Below are positions 25,171 through 34,335 of a stretch of 64,000 nucleotides of DNA, piece by piece. Made by a program: the position numbers and the translations under genes. Every line of letters begins with the position of its first letter. Within the stretch, counting starts at the first letter, position 1. Below the pieces are notes generated by a model. It did no database searches and was not told where the DNA came from. It saw only the letters and a program-made list of their open reading frames with translations. This DNA comes from Paenibacillus luteus (lineage in GTDB: Bacteria > Bacillota > Bacilli > Paenibacillales > Paenibacillaceae): assembly GCF_006542765.1 (NCBI RefSeq), contig NZ_SKCD01000044.1:186001-250000 (forward strand). The letters run 5' to 3'.

Positions 25171-26061
25171 TTATCCTTTCAAGGAACCTACTGTAATACC
25201 CTTCACGAAATACTTTTGAAAGAAAGGAAAAATAATGAGCATCGGTCCGCCTGCAAGAATCGCCATTGCCATCCGGACCGATAAGGTAGGAAAATTAGCA
25301 TAAGCAAGCTTGTCGGCGACCTGAGCCAGCGGCGAATTAGCCAAAAATTCGATTTGGGACAAAATACGGACAAGCAGCAATTGAAGCGGGATATATTTGT
25401 CGTTATCGATGAACAGCAGCGCGTAATACCATTCATTCCAATAGCCGAAAGCGATGAACAAGCCCAAGGTAGCAAGCGCAGGCGTTGCCAGCGGCAAAAT
25501 AATGGTGAAGAAAATTCGGAATTCCTTCGCGCCGTCCACCTTTGCCGACTCGATGATTTCTTTTGAAATCTTGTCCAGGAAGCCCTTCATGATCATAATG
25601 TTAAAGGGGCTTAGCAGGGTCGGAATGATCAACGCGAGCAGCGAGTTCTTTAGGTGCAAATATTGCGTCATCATGATATAGAACGGTATTAGTCCCCCAT
25701 TGAACAGCATGGTGAAGAAAATGTAGAACGTGATGGGGCGGTTATAACGAAAGTCCATCCTGGATATGGGATAAGCGGTCATCGCAGTCAAAAGCAAGGA
25801 TATAAAGGTACCGATGACAGTGATCAGGATGGTGACCATATACCCTTTTAGCAGCGGATCGGGCTTCTGGAATACGATTCGGTAAGCCTCCACGCTCCAC
25901 TCCCTGGGCAAGAACTGATAGCCGTCCTGCACAAGGCTGTTCTCAGAGGTCAAGGATATAATGACGACCAAAACGAAGGGCAGGGCGATAGCTAGGCATA
26001 AGGCGATTAAAAACACATTGATGAAACCATTCATCAGGTTAAAACCTTTTGTATTTGGCAT
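25171..26061 (-). CDS. Carbohydrate ABC transporter permease (LplC/YtcP type)
   Basis: 296-residue permease with six helices and the coupling loop EIIESAKVDGAKEFRIFFTIILPLATPALATLG. It ends KYFVKGITVGSLKG, the signature tail of the LplC/YtcP group. It forms the transport channel with the next permease (26079-27056), 17 bases away. Confidence 0.93.
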   Translation of the reverse strand: MPNTKGFNLMNGFINVFLIALCLAIALPFVLVVIISLTSENSLVQDGYQFLPREWSVEAYRIVFQKPDPLLKGYMVTILITVIGTFISLLLTAMTAYPISRMDFRYNRPITFYIFFTMLFNGGLIPFYIMMTQYLHLKNSLLALIIPTLLSPFNIMIMKGFLDKISKEIIESAKVDGAKEFRIFFTIILPLATPALATLGLFIAFGYWNEWYYALLFIDNDKYIPLQLLLVRILSQIEFLANSPLAQVADKLAYANFPTLSVRMAMAILAGGPMLIIFPFFQKYFVKGITVGSLKG

Positions 26062-26078
26062 ATAAGAGCTCCTCCATT

Positions 26079-27056
26079 TTAAAACAGCGCATTATCCTTA
26101 TCTGCTTTGCGTACAAGAAAGTTGGCGGATAGGACGGTTACGAGACCGACGACTGATTGCAGGAAGCCGACAGCGGCTGCAGAGTTAATATCTCCGAGTT
26201 TGGTCAGTGCGCGATAGACATACGTATCAATAATATCGGTCGTCGGGAAGTTAGGTCCTACATTGTTCGGCACAAAATAATGAAGGCCGAAGTCGCCGCG
26301 GAAAATATTGCCGAGCCCGAGAATAAACAGAATAATGACCAGCGGCTTGAGCAGCGGGAGCGTAATGCGCCACATCATCTGAATGCGCGAAGCGCCGTCC
26401 AGCCGAGCGGCCTCATAATAATCCGTATTGATGCCGGTAATGCCGGCGTAATAGACGAGAGTTGAGAAACCAATACCCTTCCATAAAGCGACCAGCGGCA
26501 AAATAAAGATCCAAGGCGTCGTCTCCAAATACCATTTATGCGGTTCGAGTCCAAACCAGCCGATCATCGTATTTAGAAATCCTCCCTTATGGTCAAGGAA
26601 AGCATTCGTAATGTAACCGACAAGCACAAAAGAGATGAAGTAGGGCAGGAACATCGTTGTTTGATAAATTTTGATTAATTTTCCGCTGAGCTCATTGAGC
26701 AGAAGGGCGAGCAGCAAAGCTGCGACCGTGCCAAGCACAATATAGGTGATATTGTAAAGCAGAGTATTGCGAATGATGCGAACGGCGTCCTGGGCTTTGA
26801 ACAAAAATTCAAAGTTGTTGAAGCCTACCCATTTGCTGCCGAAGATGCCTTGGTCATACCTGAAATACTTGAAGGCTAGTATCAGCCCGATCATAGGAAT
26901 GTAGGCGATTACAAATTTGAATAACACACCCGGCGTTGCGAGCAGCAGCAGCTCGCGGTTCTTCTTTAAATGCTTCCATTCTTTGCTTAGCCAGCTCGGC
27001 TTAGGCGGCTGGCTCTCCGCCTGAATGCGAGTGGCTGCGGGCTCTGTCTTGGCCAC
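26079..27056 (-). CDS. Carbohydrate ABC transporter permease (LplB/YteP type)
   Basis: About 325 residues, six helices. Motifs: LLLLATPGVLFKFVIAYIPMIGLILAFKYF near the N-terminus and YYEAARLDGASRIQMMWRITLPLLKP as the coupling loop. The frame extends to a TTG at 27098, but GGAGGAG sits 8 bases before GTG 27056 (MAKTEPAATR), which I take as the start. It lies downstream of the AraC sensor gene on the same strand, separated by a hairpin and a gap of about 210 bases, so it may have its own promoter there. Confidence 0.92.
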   Translation of the reverse strand: MAKTEPAATRIQAESQPPKPSWLSKEWKHLKKNRELLLLATPGVLFKFVIAYIPMIGLILAFKYFRYDQGIFGSKWVGFNNFEFLFKAQDAVRIIRNTLLYNITYIVLGTVAALLLALLLNELSGKLIKIYQTTMFLPYFISFVLVGYITNAFLDHKGGFLNTMIGWFGLEPHKWYLETTPWIFILPLVALWKGIGFSTLVYYAGITGINTDYYEAARLDGASRIQMMWRITLPLLKPLVIILFILGLGNIFRGDFGLHYFVPNNVGPNFPTTDIIDTYVYRALTKLGDINSAAAVGFLQSVVGLVTVLSANFLVRKADKDNALF

Positions 27057-27163
27057 TAATGATCTCCTCCATCTGAAACGTTCCTGTTCTGATGCCAATC
27101 ATGCCATGAAGATATCGCGCTGGGTAGAATAGGTTTTGCGAATTACTGTATTGGAAAGGTGTA

Positions 27164-27178
27164 CAAAATTCGATTTTG
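27164..27178. promoter_or_regulatory. Inverted repeat upstream of the permease gene
   Basis: CAAAATTCGATTTTG, perfect 6-bp arms with a 3-base centre. It touches a TTTTGTACAC string on the minus strand. The site is about 110 bp before the permease start and may be an operator for the AraC protein. Confidence 0.4.
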
Positions 27179-27208
27179 TGCATATTCAGGAGAAACCCAG
27201 GCATAGCA

Positions 27209-27248
27209 ATGGCCCTTCACCCACTGCAAGCAGTGAAGGAAGGGCCAT
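27209..27248 (-). terminator. Hairpin between araC-type gene and permease gene
   Basis: ATGGCC...CTTCAC pairs with GTGAAG...GGCCAT with a small bulge. It is just after the AraC gene stop on the minus strand and has no T run. It could end or attenuate read-through from the regulator into the transporter genes. Confidence 0.55.
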
Positions 27249-27267
27249 ATGGATGATTCGAAGGTAT

Positions 27268-29604
27268 TTAGGAGATGGATTTCTTCATCCGGTACTCCTT
27301 CGGCGTGCTGCCGACCTTGCCTTTGAACAGCCGGAAAAAGTAGCTTTGATTGGCATAGCCGCATTTGTCCATAATTTCTGATATCGTATAGTTGTCCTGT
27401 TCAAGCAGCAGCTGAGCATGATTCAGGCGAACCTCGTTAATATATTCGGTAATGGACATGTGATAGTTTTCTTTAAATAGCTTGCCAATGTAAGCCGACG
27501 ACAGCTTTACGCTTGTGGCGATGGATTGCTGGCTTAAATTCATATCCGGAAACTTCTGCTCAATAAGTTCTTTGACCGTCTCCAGCATCATTTCGTTGCG
27601 TTCCATGTTGGCCGGCCGTTGTCCCTCGCAAATTTTGGCGCACACCGATAGGAGGGAGAGGTACATCTCCTCTAAGGTTTCTTTCTCTTGCGTAATTTGA
27701 TGAATGTAATCCATATCATCGGAGAAGGAGATGATCCGGTTCTCATGGATATCGGCTGCCGTATTTTTGATTACCCATGCCAGATTGGAAACCGCGCGGA
27801 TAATATCCTCATAATGGAATCCGGCGATTAGGGAGAAGGCTTTCTCCAGCTCGTTTCCCGCATTGGTCAACTGGCCTTTCTTAAGGGCCTCTGTCAGCTT
27901 CTTCTCGATGGCGTCAGGCAGGGACATTTGCTTGCTGGCGAGATTTTCTTTAATATCCTCCGATGCAATGATGGTTTTATGGCCTTTCACAATGACGTAT
28001 TGGCTCAGGCGCAGCGCCTGTGAATAAGCCGTTGAAAGAAACGGGTACTGGGAAATGATATCGCTTATGCCACAGGACAAGGAGATGCCGTAATAGCGCT
28101 CAATCGTATCCTGAACCTCCCGAAGCAGCGGCGTCACTTGCGCAAATGGCGAAGGGGTCTCCTGCACTATTTGCGAGAGGATGAGCACGACATGGTCGCC
28201 GCGCACCTCAACGGCTTCACAAGGATAATAACGGCCCATTACCTCGCCCGCAATATTGACGATTGCGAAATTGTATAGTTTTTTGGATGTGCCTGTAATG
28301 CTGCTGTCGTAGGCCGCAAAGTTATCGATTCTCATGACGCAAACGAGCAACTGGTCCTTCACAGAAATGTTGAGCTCATGCTTCTCGATTAAATGCTGCA
28401 TATCATGGTGCGAGAACAGCTGGCTGTCGGTTAGAAATCTGCGAATATAGTATTGGCTGACGATATGCTCGGAGCTAATCTCGCTAAGCTTCTCGGATAG
28501 CTTCATAAAATTGTCGCTCATCAGGCTAAGCTCATCGAAGGAAGCAGAGCCATCCTGCTTCTCGTCGGGAAGATGAGGCTTGATTCGCTTGATCATATTT
28601 TCGATAGGGTGGTAAAGCTTGTAGGATAGCCATACCGACATGCCTACCGCAAGCAGCAGGAAAAGGCCGGAGAGGAGCAGCGACTGGTTGCGTGCTTTCG
28701 TTACTTGCTCCATAAGCTTGCTATAGGACTGGATATATAGAATGGTCCAAGCGCCGATCCCGTCTTCCATATACGTGAGCATTTCCTTCTCTCCCGAAAG
28801 ATCGCCGATGACAAAACCGGACATGCGGCTGCCGCTGGATTTATCCTCTTGAACGAGCTCTTTGATATGCGCTTGGTCCTGATCGGACATGAAGCTGGCA
28901 AGCGGATCAGAAGTCAGCAGCTGGCCGTCTTGCGTCTGGATGTAAATGTCGCCTTGATCGCGGTTGCTGGCGACGTTCATTTTTTTGAGGCTGTCGAACA
29001 CCCAATCGGACTTGATAAACAAAATGATAGCAGACTGGATGTTTGAGAACGGTTTCAAAGAATCTGTAACGATGAACGCGAACGTATCGATACGCCCGTC
29101 GCTCTGCTCCAAGCTCATCGGGATGAGCCGGTTGGTAGGCTGAGGATGGCTCGGGTCCAGAAGCGCTCGCCTAATCTTCTCCTTCGTTACGCCATCGTCT
29201 AGAAGAAAGTTGCTGCTCGAGCCGTACAGCTCGGATTGCGCTTGATTATAAATGACCATCGAATGGAGGAAAGAGGAGCTCTCCATAATATTGGACATTT
29301 GGCGATGGCCGCGGATAAGGTCCATCTTGGGCAAAGTTTCGTTAAACATGAGCGGGATCAGAAAATGATCACGGTATGCGAAATTGGATAAACGGGAAAT
29401 GATTTCATTCATATACGTAAGATTATATTGAATTTGGGAGAGAACCTTTAAATTGGACTCTTCTTGAATGCTCTTTACCGTTTTCTCCAGCACATACGTG
29501 TTGGATACGGAGGAGGCGACGAGCACGATGACCATCGTTGCCGTGATGGAGAACATGACTCGCTGCAAATATTTTTTGGATTTGTAAAATCCGAATACTT
29601 TCAT
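27268..29604 (-). CDS. Membrane AraC-type regulator (YtdP/YesN-like one-component sensor)
   Basis: 778-residue regulator that senses outside and binds DNA inside. Order: membrane helix about 15-40, extracellular Cache-like region (about 41-295), second membrane helix (about 300-322, SLLLSGLFLLLAVGMSVWLSYKL), linker and central helical part, and a C-terminal AraC double helix-turn-helix (about 675-775: LSQQSIATSVKLSSAYIGKLFKE and ISEIMDKCGYANQSYFFRLFKGKVGSTPKEYR). TTG 29613 and ATG 29604 are both possible; the GGGGGG run fits ATG 29604. Such proteins activate adjacent sugar ABC transporters in bacilli, and here it sits between the transporter and enzyme genes. Confidence 0.92.
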   Translation of the reverse strand: MKVFGFYKSKKYLQRVMFSITATMVIVLVASSVSNTYVLEKTVKSIQEESNLKVLSQIQYNLTYMNEIISRLSNFAYRDHFLIPLMFNETLPKMDLIRGHRQMSNIMESSSFLHSMVIYNQAQSELYGSSSNFLLDDGVTKEKIRRALLDPSHPQPTNRLIPMSLEQSDGRIDTFAFIVTDSLKPFSNIQSAIILFIKSDWVFDSLKKMNVASNRDQGDIYIQTQDGQLLTSDPLASFMSDQDQAHIKELVQEDKSSGSRMSGFVIGDLSGEKEMLTYMEDGIGAWTILYIQSYSKLMEQVTKARNQSLLLSGLFLLLAVGMSVWLSYKLYHPIENMIKRIKPHLPDEKQDGSASFDELSLMSDNFMKLSEKLSEISSEHIVSQYYIRRFLTDSQLFSHHDMQHLIEKHELNISVKDQLLVCVMRIDNFAAYDSSITGTSKKLYNFAIVNIAGEVMGRYYPCEAVEVRGDHVVLILSQIVQETPSPFAQVTPLLREVQDTIERYYGISLSCGISDIISQYPFLSTAYSQALRLSQYVIVKGHKTIIASEDIKENLASKQMSLPDAIEKKLTEALKKGQLTNAGNELEKAFSLIAGFHYEDIIRAVSNLAWVIKNTAADIHENRIISFSDDMDYIHQITQEKETLEEMYLSLLSVCAKICEGQRPANMERNEMMLETVKELIEQKFPDMNLSQQSIATSVKLSSAYIGKLFKENYHMSITEYINEVRLNHAQLLLEQDNYTISEIMDKCGYANQSYFFRLFKGKVGSTPKEYRMKKSIS

Positions 29605-29634
29605 CCGATCCAAGCCCCCCGGTGTACGATCTGT

Positions 29635-31707
29635 TTATTTTGGACCGATCTTTGAGAAATCAATGCTGCTCCAGCCTAAGCGGTAAGCGGGCGACTCAGG
29701 CCTCAGCCTGTAATCTGCCATCTCGGCATCGATGAATAATGGATCTGAAAATACGGTGTTTTTATCGTATTTTCCATTCGAAAGCGACCGCCACTCTTGG
29801 AATCCGTATTCCTTTCTCCCAAGTGGGTCATCCCCTCGATCGGGCAGAGGCAAGCAGCCGCCGATGAGGCAGGGTTTGCCGTTTCGAAAGTATAGATTAC
29901 GGTCAGCGGCGGCGAAGCGCTCTTCGCTGTAATTGACGAAATAATAAAGATATCCTGAATTATAAATGATATTGCCTGCAATTTCGATATGTTTGTTTTC
30001 CTCGTCCGCCATCTCTTGGGAGCCGACGGCGGCAATGGCATCTGGATTGGACACAAGCAAATTATTGCTGATCCGGTTGCCGATTCCTTTGGCGAAAATA
30101 AGCATCCACAGCTTGCCGCTGCCGCTGCTGTAAAGCCTGGTGATGATGTTATTGGTGACGGTGAAATCATCGGCAGCGTCGTCCAAATAGATGCCAAAGC
30201 CGAAGGAGAAATGAATGCCGCTATCATGCAAATAATTGTGGTCTATCAAGTTGCCCCTGCCAACGCCCCATGCCTCGATCAGCCCTCCGTCCTGGCTGTC
30301 CGTCATCACGCGTGAAATATCGTTATAGGCGATAAGGTTGTTGCGGCTGTGCAGAAATGCCCAGTGATTGTCCCAGGTGACGTCGATCCCATACAGCTTG
30401 GAGGGCATCGTTTTGTGCCGCAGCCCTTTCATGGAAATTCCGTATCGCGGCAGATCGGCGATAAGATTGTTTGTAATTTGGTTATTGCCGCTTTGATAGA
30501 GCAAAATGCCGCAGCCATGCCCAACCAGCTCGCCGCCTTGCTGGATATGGTTATTGGCAATGCGGTTATGGCTGTTGGTATATGAGGCTTCAGGGTCCTC
30601 GAAGGGACCAGCACCCGGGGCAAAGCCATTTAAGCTGATACCGATATAGCCGAACTGGTTAATATCATTTCCTTCGATTGCGATGGATTTGGCGTAATGA
30701 TCCAGAAAGATCGCACAGCTGCCCGCAAAGCCGATCTGGCAGGATTCAATCTGAATATCTTCCGCATGATTGATATAAATAAGTCCCTCACGGTGCTCCG
30801 TCTGCTCCACATTATCGTCCATCATCCGGTATTCCGGGAAGAAGTCGGTGCAGGCAAGCGTAAGGCGGGAGAAGGATAGCGACCTTACTGTTTGCCCGGG
30901 AGACCGGCCGTTGATATCCAGCAGCCTTGTCACCATGGGGGCAATGATGGTTTGTTTATTCGGGTCTGCGTGATCGTTCGCGGGCCAATAATATAAAGTG
31001 CTCTCCCCCTGATCAAAATAATATTGCCCAGGCGACTGAAGAAAGCTTAAATGGCCCTGGATATAATAGCGCGAGCCCGCGCCAATCGGCCAAGTGGAGG
31101 GGGACTCAAACTGGGCAAAGCGCTCGGTTCGGTTCACGGCCGCGACGGATTTTAATTCGGAGAACCAATTCCACTCTCCCTCTCCCGGCCATACGAATAC
31201 CTGTGTTCCCGACAGGTCCTGTTCAAGCGGCATATCCTCCACGCGCATGAACAGTCCTTGCCGCGCTTCTTGCTCATTAGAAGCCGTGCTGGAGAGGTCC
31301 GTCTCGTAATAGCCGGACGCGGGCAGGCGGGCTTGCTTAACTCTTGCTCCCTCTGCATAAAGTGTATGAAAAGTTAGGCCGCTATCCAATTTGGCTGCCC
31401 AAATATTGCCTTTAAATACGGTCCATCCCGTTATTTTTTTGCCGCCGGCAATGACGGCTTCTTCGCCAGGAAAAGCACTATAACGGACCAAAAAGCCATC
31501 CTTCCCGCCATCCCTGTCATCAAAGCGCAGAGCAGCCTCTTGCTCATAAAGGCCTCCGCGAATATGCACGTTAACGTTGTGGTCCATCCCTTGCTCAATG
31601 TACTCCCGAACATGCTCCCGTGCTCTGCCGATTGTGCGGAAGGGGGCGTTCATGCTCCCGCTCTGTTTGTCGTTCCCGTCCATGGCTACGTAAAAGTTCC
31701 GATCCAT
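29635..31707 (-). CDS. Cytoplasmic right-handed parallel beta-helix protein, probable glycosidase
   Basis: 690-residue protein starting MDRNFYVAMDGNDKQSGSMN, then PFRTIGRAREHVREYI. This opening is typical of large parallel beta-helix carbohydrate enzymes, for example family GH141, though I cannot fix the family. From about 290 to 600 it shows short Asn-rich turns such as GNDINQFGYIGISLNG, NNHIQQGG and NLIADLPRYGISMKG, as expected of helix coils. There is no signal peptide, unlike the two exported beta-helix proteins in the same island, so it should work on imported oligosaccharides. RBS GGGAGGT precedes the ATG. It is first in a leftward unit and 22 bases from the AraC gene, and divergent from the GH2 gene. 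Confidence 0.8.
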   Translation of the reverse strand: MDRNFYVAMDGNDKQSGSMNAPFRTIGRAREHVREYIEQGMDHNVNVHIRGGLYEQEAALRFDDRDGGKDGFLVRYSAFPGEEAVIAGGKKITGWTVFKGNIWAAKLDSGLTFHTLYAEGARVKQARLPASGYYETDLSSTASNEQEARQGLFMRVEDMPLEQDLSGTQVFVWPGEGEWNWFSELKSVAAVNRTERFAQFESPSTWPIGAGSRYYIQGHLSFLQSPGQYYFDQGESTLYYWPANDHADPNKQTIIAPMVTRLLDINGRSPGQTVRSLSFSRLTLACTDFFPEYRMMDDNVEQTEHREGLIYINHAEDIQIESCQIGFAGSCAIFLDHYAKSIAIEGNDINQFGYIGISLNGFAPGAGPFEDPEASYTNSHNRIANNHIQQGGELVGHGCGILLYQSGNNQITNNLIADLPRYGISMKGLRHKTMPSKLYGIDVTWDNHWAFLHSRNNLIAYNDISRVMTDSQDGGLIEAWGVGRGNLIDHNYLHDSGIHFSFGFGIYLDDAADDFTVTNNIITRLYSSGSGKLWMLIFAKGIGNRISNNLLVSNPDAIAAVGSQEMADEENKHIEIAGNIIYNSGYLYYFVNYSEERFAAADRNLYFRNGKPCLIGGCLPLPDRGDDPLGRKEYGFQEWRSLSNGKYDKNTVFSDPLFIDAEMADYRLRPESPAYRLGWSSIDFSKIGPK

Positions 31708-31908
31708 CGCTAAAGACCTCCCTCTATCTACTGTACAATTTAGTTATAAAACCATTGCCGCAAAGGATGCAAGGGCTTTCAAATAAAGTACACTTAATCG
31801 TTATTTTCACAGTAGACTGCTCATGGCTGCCATGTTAACTTTACCTTCGATCCATCGTTTTCCAACGATAAAGAAGAAAGATAAAGCTAACATAAGGAGG
31901 CGGAAGGC
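31708..31908. promoter_or_regulatory. Divergent promoter region of the glycan island
   Basis: 200 bases between the leftward beta-helix/AraC unit and the rightward GH2 unit. It contains TGTACAA at 31732-31738 (on the minus strand TTGTACAG) and GTACACTT at 31788-31795. Related strings occur upstream of the other enzyme genes in the island (36726, 40196) and upstream of the permease gene (27161). Confidence 0.45.
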
Positions 31909-34335
31909 ATGTCGGCATCAGGCAGAAGCAGGGGGGATTTTGATCAGGGATGGTTATTTCATAAAGGGGATATTCCGATTCCCTACGCGGTAAAGGGCGG
32001 AATGACCGGCGGGCTGACGGACTGCGCGCAGCGAGAGGAAGGGGAGTGGCTCGACATTGCCTATGTAAACAAAGAGGCACAGCAGGTGCAAGACGGCTGG
32101 AGCCCTGTTCGGCTGCCGCATGACTGGTGCCTCGATGAGCAATACGTCAATGATCCCGAGCTGGGCTCCCGGGCAGGCAGCCATGGCTATTTGCCTACGG
32201 GCATCGGCTTTTACCGCAAGCGGTTTGCGATGCCCGCAGGGGAGCATGGAAGAACGATTGCCTTGCAGTTTGACGGTGTAACGGGAAGAAGCACGGTTTG
32301 GGTGAACGGGCATTTAATCGGGGAACGCTTTGGCGGTTATACAAGCTTCTCCTATGATATCTCGGATGTTCTCCGCTATGGAACGGAGGGTGACAATGTC
32401 ATTCTCGTTAAAGTAGACGCAACTGATTTTGAGGGCTGGTGGTACGAAGGGAGCGGGATCTATCGGCATGTCTGGCTGCAATCGACGAATTCGCTGCAGG
32501 TTGCGGATTCGGGCACCTTTATTACCGCATCAAATCTCTCAGATGAACAGGCAACCCTCCGAATCGAGACTCGAATCAGCAATAAAGAAGAGCTAGAGCG
32601 GCCGTTTGAATTGCGGACCTTTATCAAGGAAAGCGAGAGCGGACGCGAGGTTGGCGCGCTTGTTATGCAATCAAAGGTAGTCGATATTGGGGAGAAGGTG
32701 ATCGAGCAGGAGCTGATTGTAGAGACTCCAAGACTTTGGTCACCCGAGCAGCCTTTTTTGTATATCGCGATATCGGAAGTGTATGAAAATAATCAATTAT
32801 TAGATCGTTATGAAACGACCTTTGGCATTCGCAGCCTGTTATTTGATGCAGATCGGGGATTTGTGCTAAACGGCAGCCCGTATCCGATTAAAGGCACCAG
32901 CAACCATCAGGATTTTGCCGGTGTAGGCGTAGCGATGCCGGATGCGCTTATCGCATACAAGCTGAAGCTGCTGAAGGAAATGGGCTGCAATGCTTACCGC
33001 AGCGCCCATCATCCTCCATCGCCAGCGCTTCTGGACCTATGCGACAGAATGGGCATGCTCGTGATGAACGAGAACAGGAAGCTCGACAGCAGTTCAAGAG
33101 GACTGGAGGAGCTAAGCCGCATGGTCATTCGCGACCGCAATCATCCGTCGGTTATTCTGTGGAGCCTGGAGAACGAGGAGGTGCTTGAAGGGACCGTCAT
33201 GGGGGCACGCATTTTGAGAACGATGTCAAAGCTGACAAGGAAGCTCGACCCGACCCGGCCCACGATGGCGGCCATGAACCATGGCTGGAGCAGCGGCGGA
33301 TATGCCGAGGCTGTCGATATTGTAGGCTACAACTACGGGCATCGGGGGGCAGACCTTGATGGGCGCAGCAAAAATCCGGACCGGCTCATCATTGGAAGCG
33401 AATCGGCGAGCTTTACGACGACAAGGGGCATTTATGAGGATGATCCGGTTAAGGGCTACTGCTCCGCTTACGGAACGAGCATCCCTTCATGGGGCTGCAG
33501 CCCGGAGAGGTCATGGTCGGATGTCATTCAGCATCCGTTCCTGACCGGCGTTTTCCTATGGACGGGTTTTGATTATCGGGGAGAGCCGACGCCTTATGAG
33601 TGGCCTTGCATCGGCTCGCATTTTGGGATGATGGATTCATGCGGTTTTCCGAAGGACATCTATTATTTCATGAGAGCGTTGTGGCGAGACGAGCCGCTTG
33701 TTCATTTGCTGCCGCATTGGAATTGGCCAGGGCGGGAAGGAGAACCTATCCGTGTCATGGTTTATACCAACTGCGATATGATTGAGCTGATTTTGAACGG
33801 ACGCTCGCTTGGCCTGCGGCAAGTTCAGCCCATGTCCAGTCTCGAATGGCAAGTCCCCTATGAGCCGGGTGAGCTTAAAGCCATTGGGCGCAATCAAGGA
33901 GAGGTGGCAGCCGAGACGGAAAGAATAACGTCCGGTAAGCCTCATGCCATTTTTCTGGAAGCAGACCGGTTGTTGATTGCGGCAGACGGGGCGGACATTG
34001 CGGCTATCCGGGTGAGCATCGTAGACATGCGAGGGTATGTTGTGCCTTATGCGGATACGGAAGTGAGCTTTTGCGTTGAAGGCGCGGGCCTGCTGCTTGG
34101 GGTAGGAAACGGCAATCCGAGCAGCCATGAATCGGATCGGGCGAGCAGCCGCAGAGCGTTCAACGGGCATGCGCTTGCCTTAGTGCAAGCAGGATCGGAG
34201 GGAGGCGGCATTACCGTTAAAGCGGCAGCGGCCGGATTGCTGCCAGCGGTTTTAACAGTGGAAGCACACCCTGCAGCTGGTGCTTTCATGGAAGAAGCTG
34301 CCCTGCTTGGGGAAGGAGAGGAACGCTATGTCTAG
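31909..34335 (+). CDS. Glycoside hydrolase family 2 enzyme (beta-galactosidase-like)
   Basis: 808-residue cytosolic GH2. Sugar-binding jelly roll (about 35-190: GFYRKRFAMPAGEHGR, VTGRSTVWVNGHLIGERFGGYTSFSYD), Ig-like domain, then the TIM barrel (about 305-600). The acid/base Glu is in VILWSLENEE (about 422), preceded by the usual RDRNHPSV; the nucleophile is probably the Glu of GSESASF (about 497). C-terminal Ig-like domains, including a DUF4982-type region, fill the rest (DIAAIRVSIVDMRG...). No signal peptide. AAGGAGGCGG precedes the ATG. It overlaps the next gene by 8 bases. It hydrolyses a terminal beta-linked sugar; whether galactose, glucuronate or another is not readable. Confidence 0.92.
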   Translation: MSASGRSRGDFDQGWLFHKGDIPIPYAVKGGMTGGLTDCAQREEGEWLDIAYVNKEAQQVQDGWSPVRLPHDWCLDEQYVNDPELGSRAGSHGYLPTGIGFYRKRFAMPAGEHGRTIALQFDGVTGRSTVWVNGHLIGERFGGYTSFSYDISDVLRYGTEGDNVILVKVDATDFEGWWYEGSGIYRHVWLQSTNSLQVADSGTFITASNLSDEQATLRIETRISNKEELERPFELRTFIKESESGREVGALVMQSKVVDIGEKVIEQELIVETPRLWSPEQPFLYIAISEVYENNQLLDRYETTFGIRSLLFDADRGFVLNGSPYPIKGTSNHQDFAGVGVAMPDALIAYKLKLLKEMGCNAYRSAHHPPSPALLDLCDRMGMLVMNENRKLDSSSRGLEELSRMVIRDRNHPSVILWSLENEEVLEGTVMGARILRTMSKLTRKLDPTRPTMAAMNHGWSSGGYAEAVDIVGYNYGHRGADLDGRSKNPDRLIIGSESASFTTTRGIYEDDPVKGYCSAYGTSIPSWGCSPERSWSDVIQHPFLTGVFLWTGFDYRGEPTPYEWPCIGSHFGMMDSCGFPKDIYYFMRALWRDEPLVHLLPHWNWPGREGEPIRVMVYTNCDMIELILNGRSLGLRQVQPMSSLEWQVPYEPGELKAIGRNQGEVAAETERITSGKPHAIFLEADRLLIAADGADIAAIRVSIVDMRGYVVPYADTEVSFCVEGAGLLLGVGNGNPSSHESDRASSRRAFNGHALALVQAGSEGGGITVKAAAAGLLPAVLTVEAHPAAGAFMEEAALLGEGEERYV

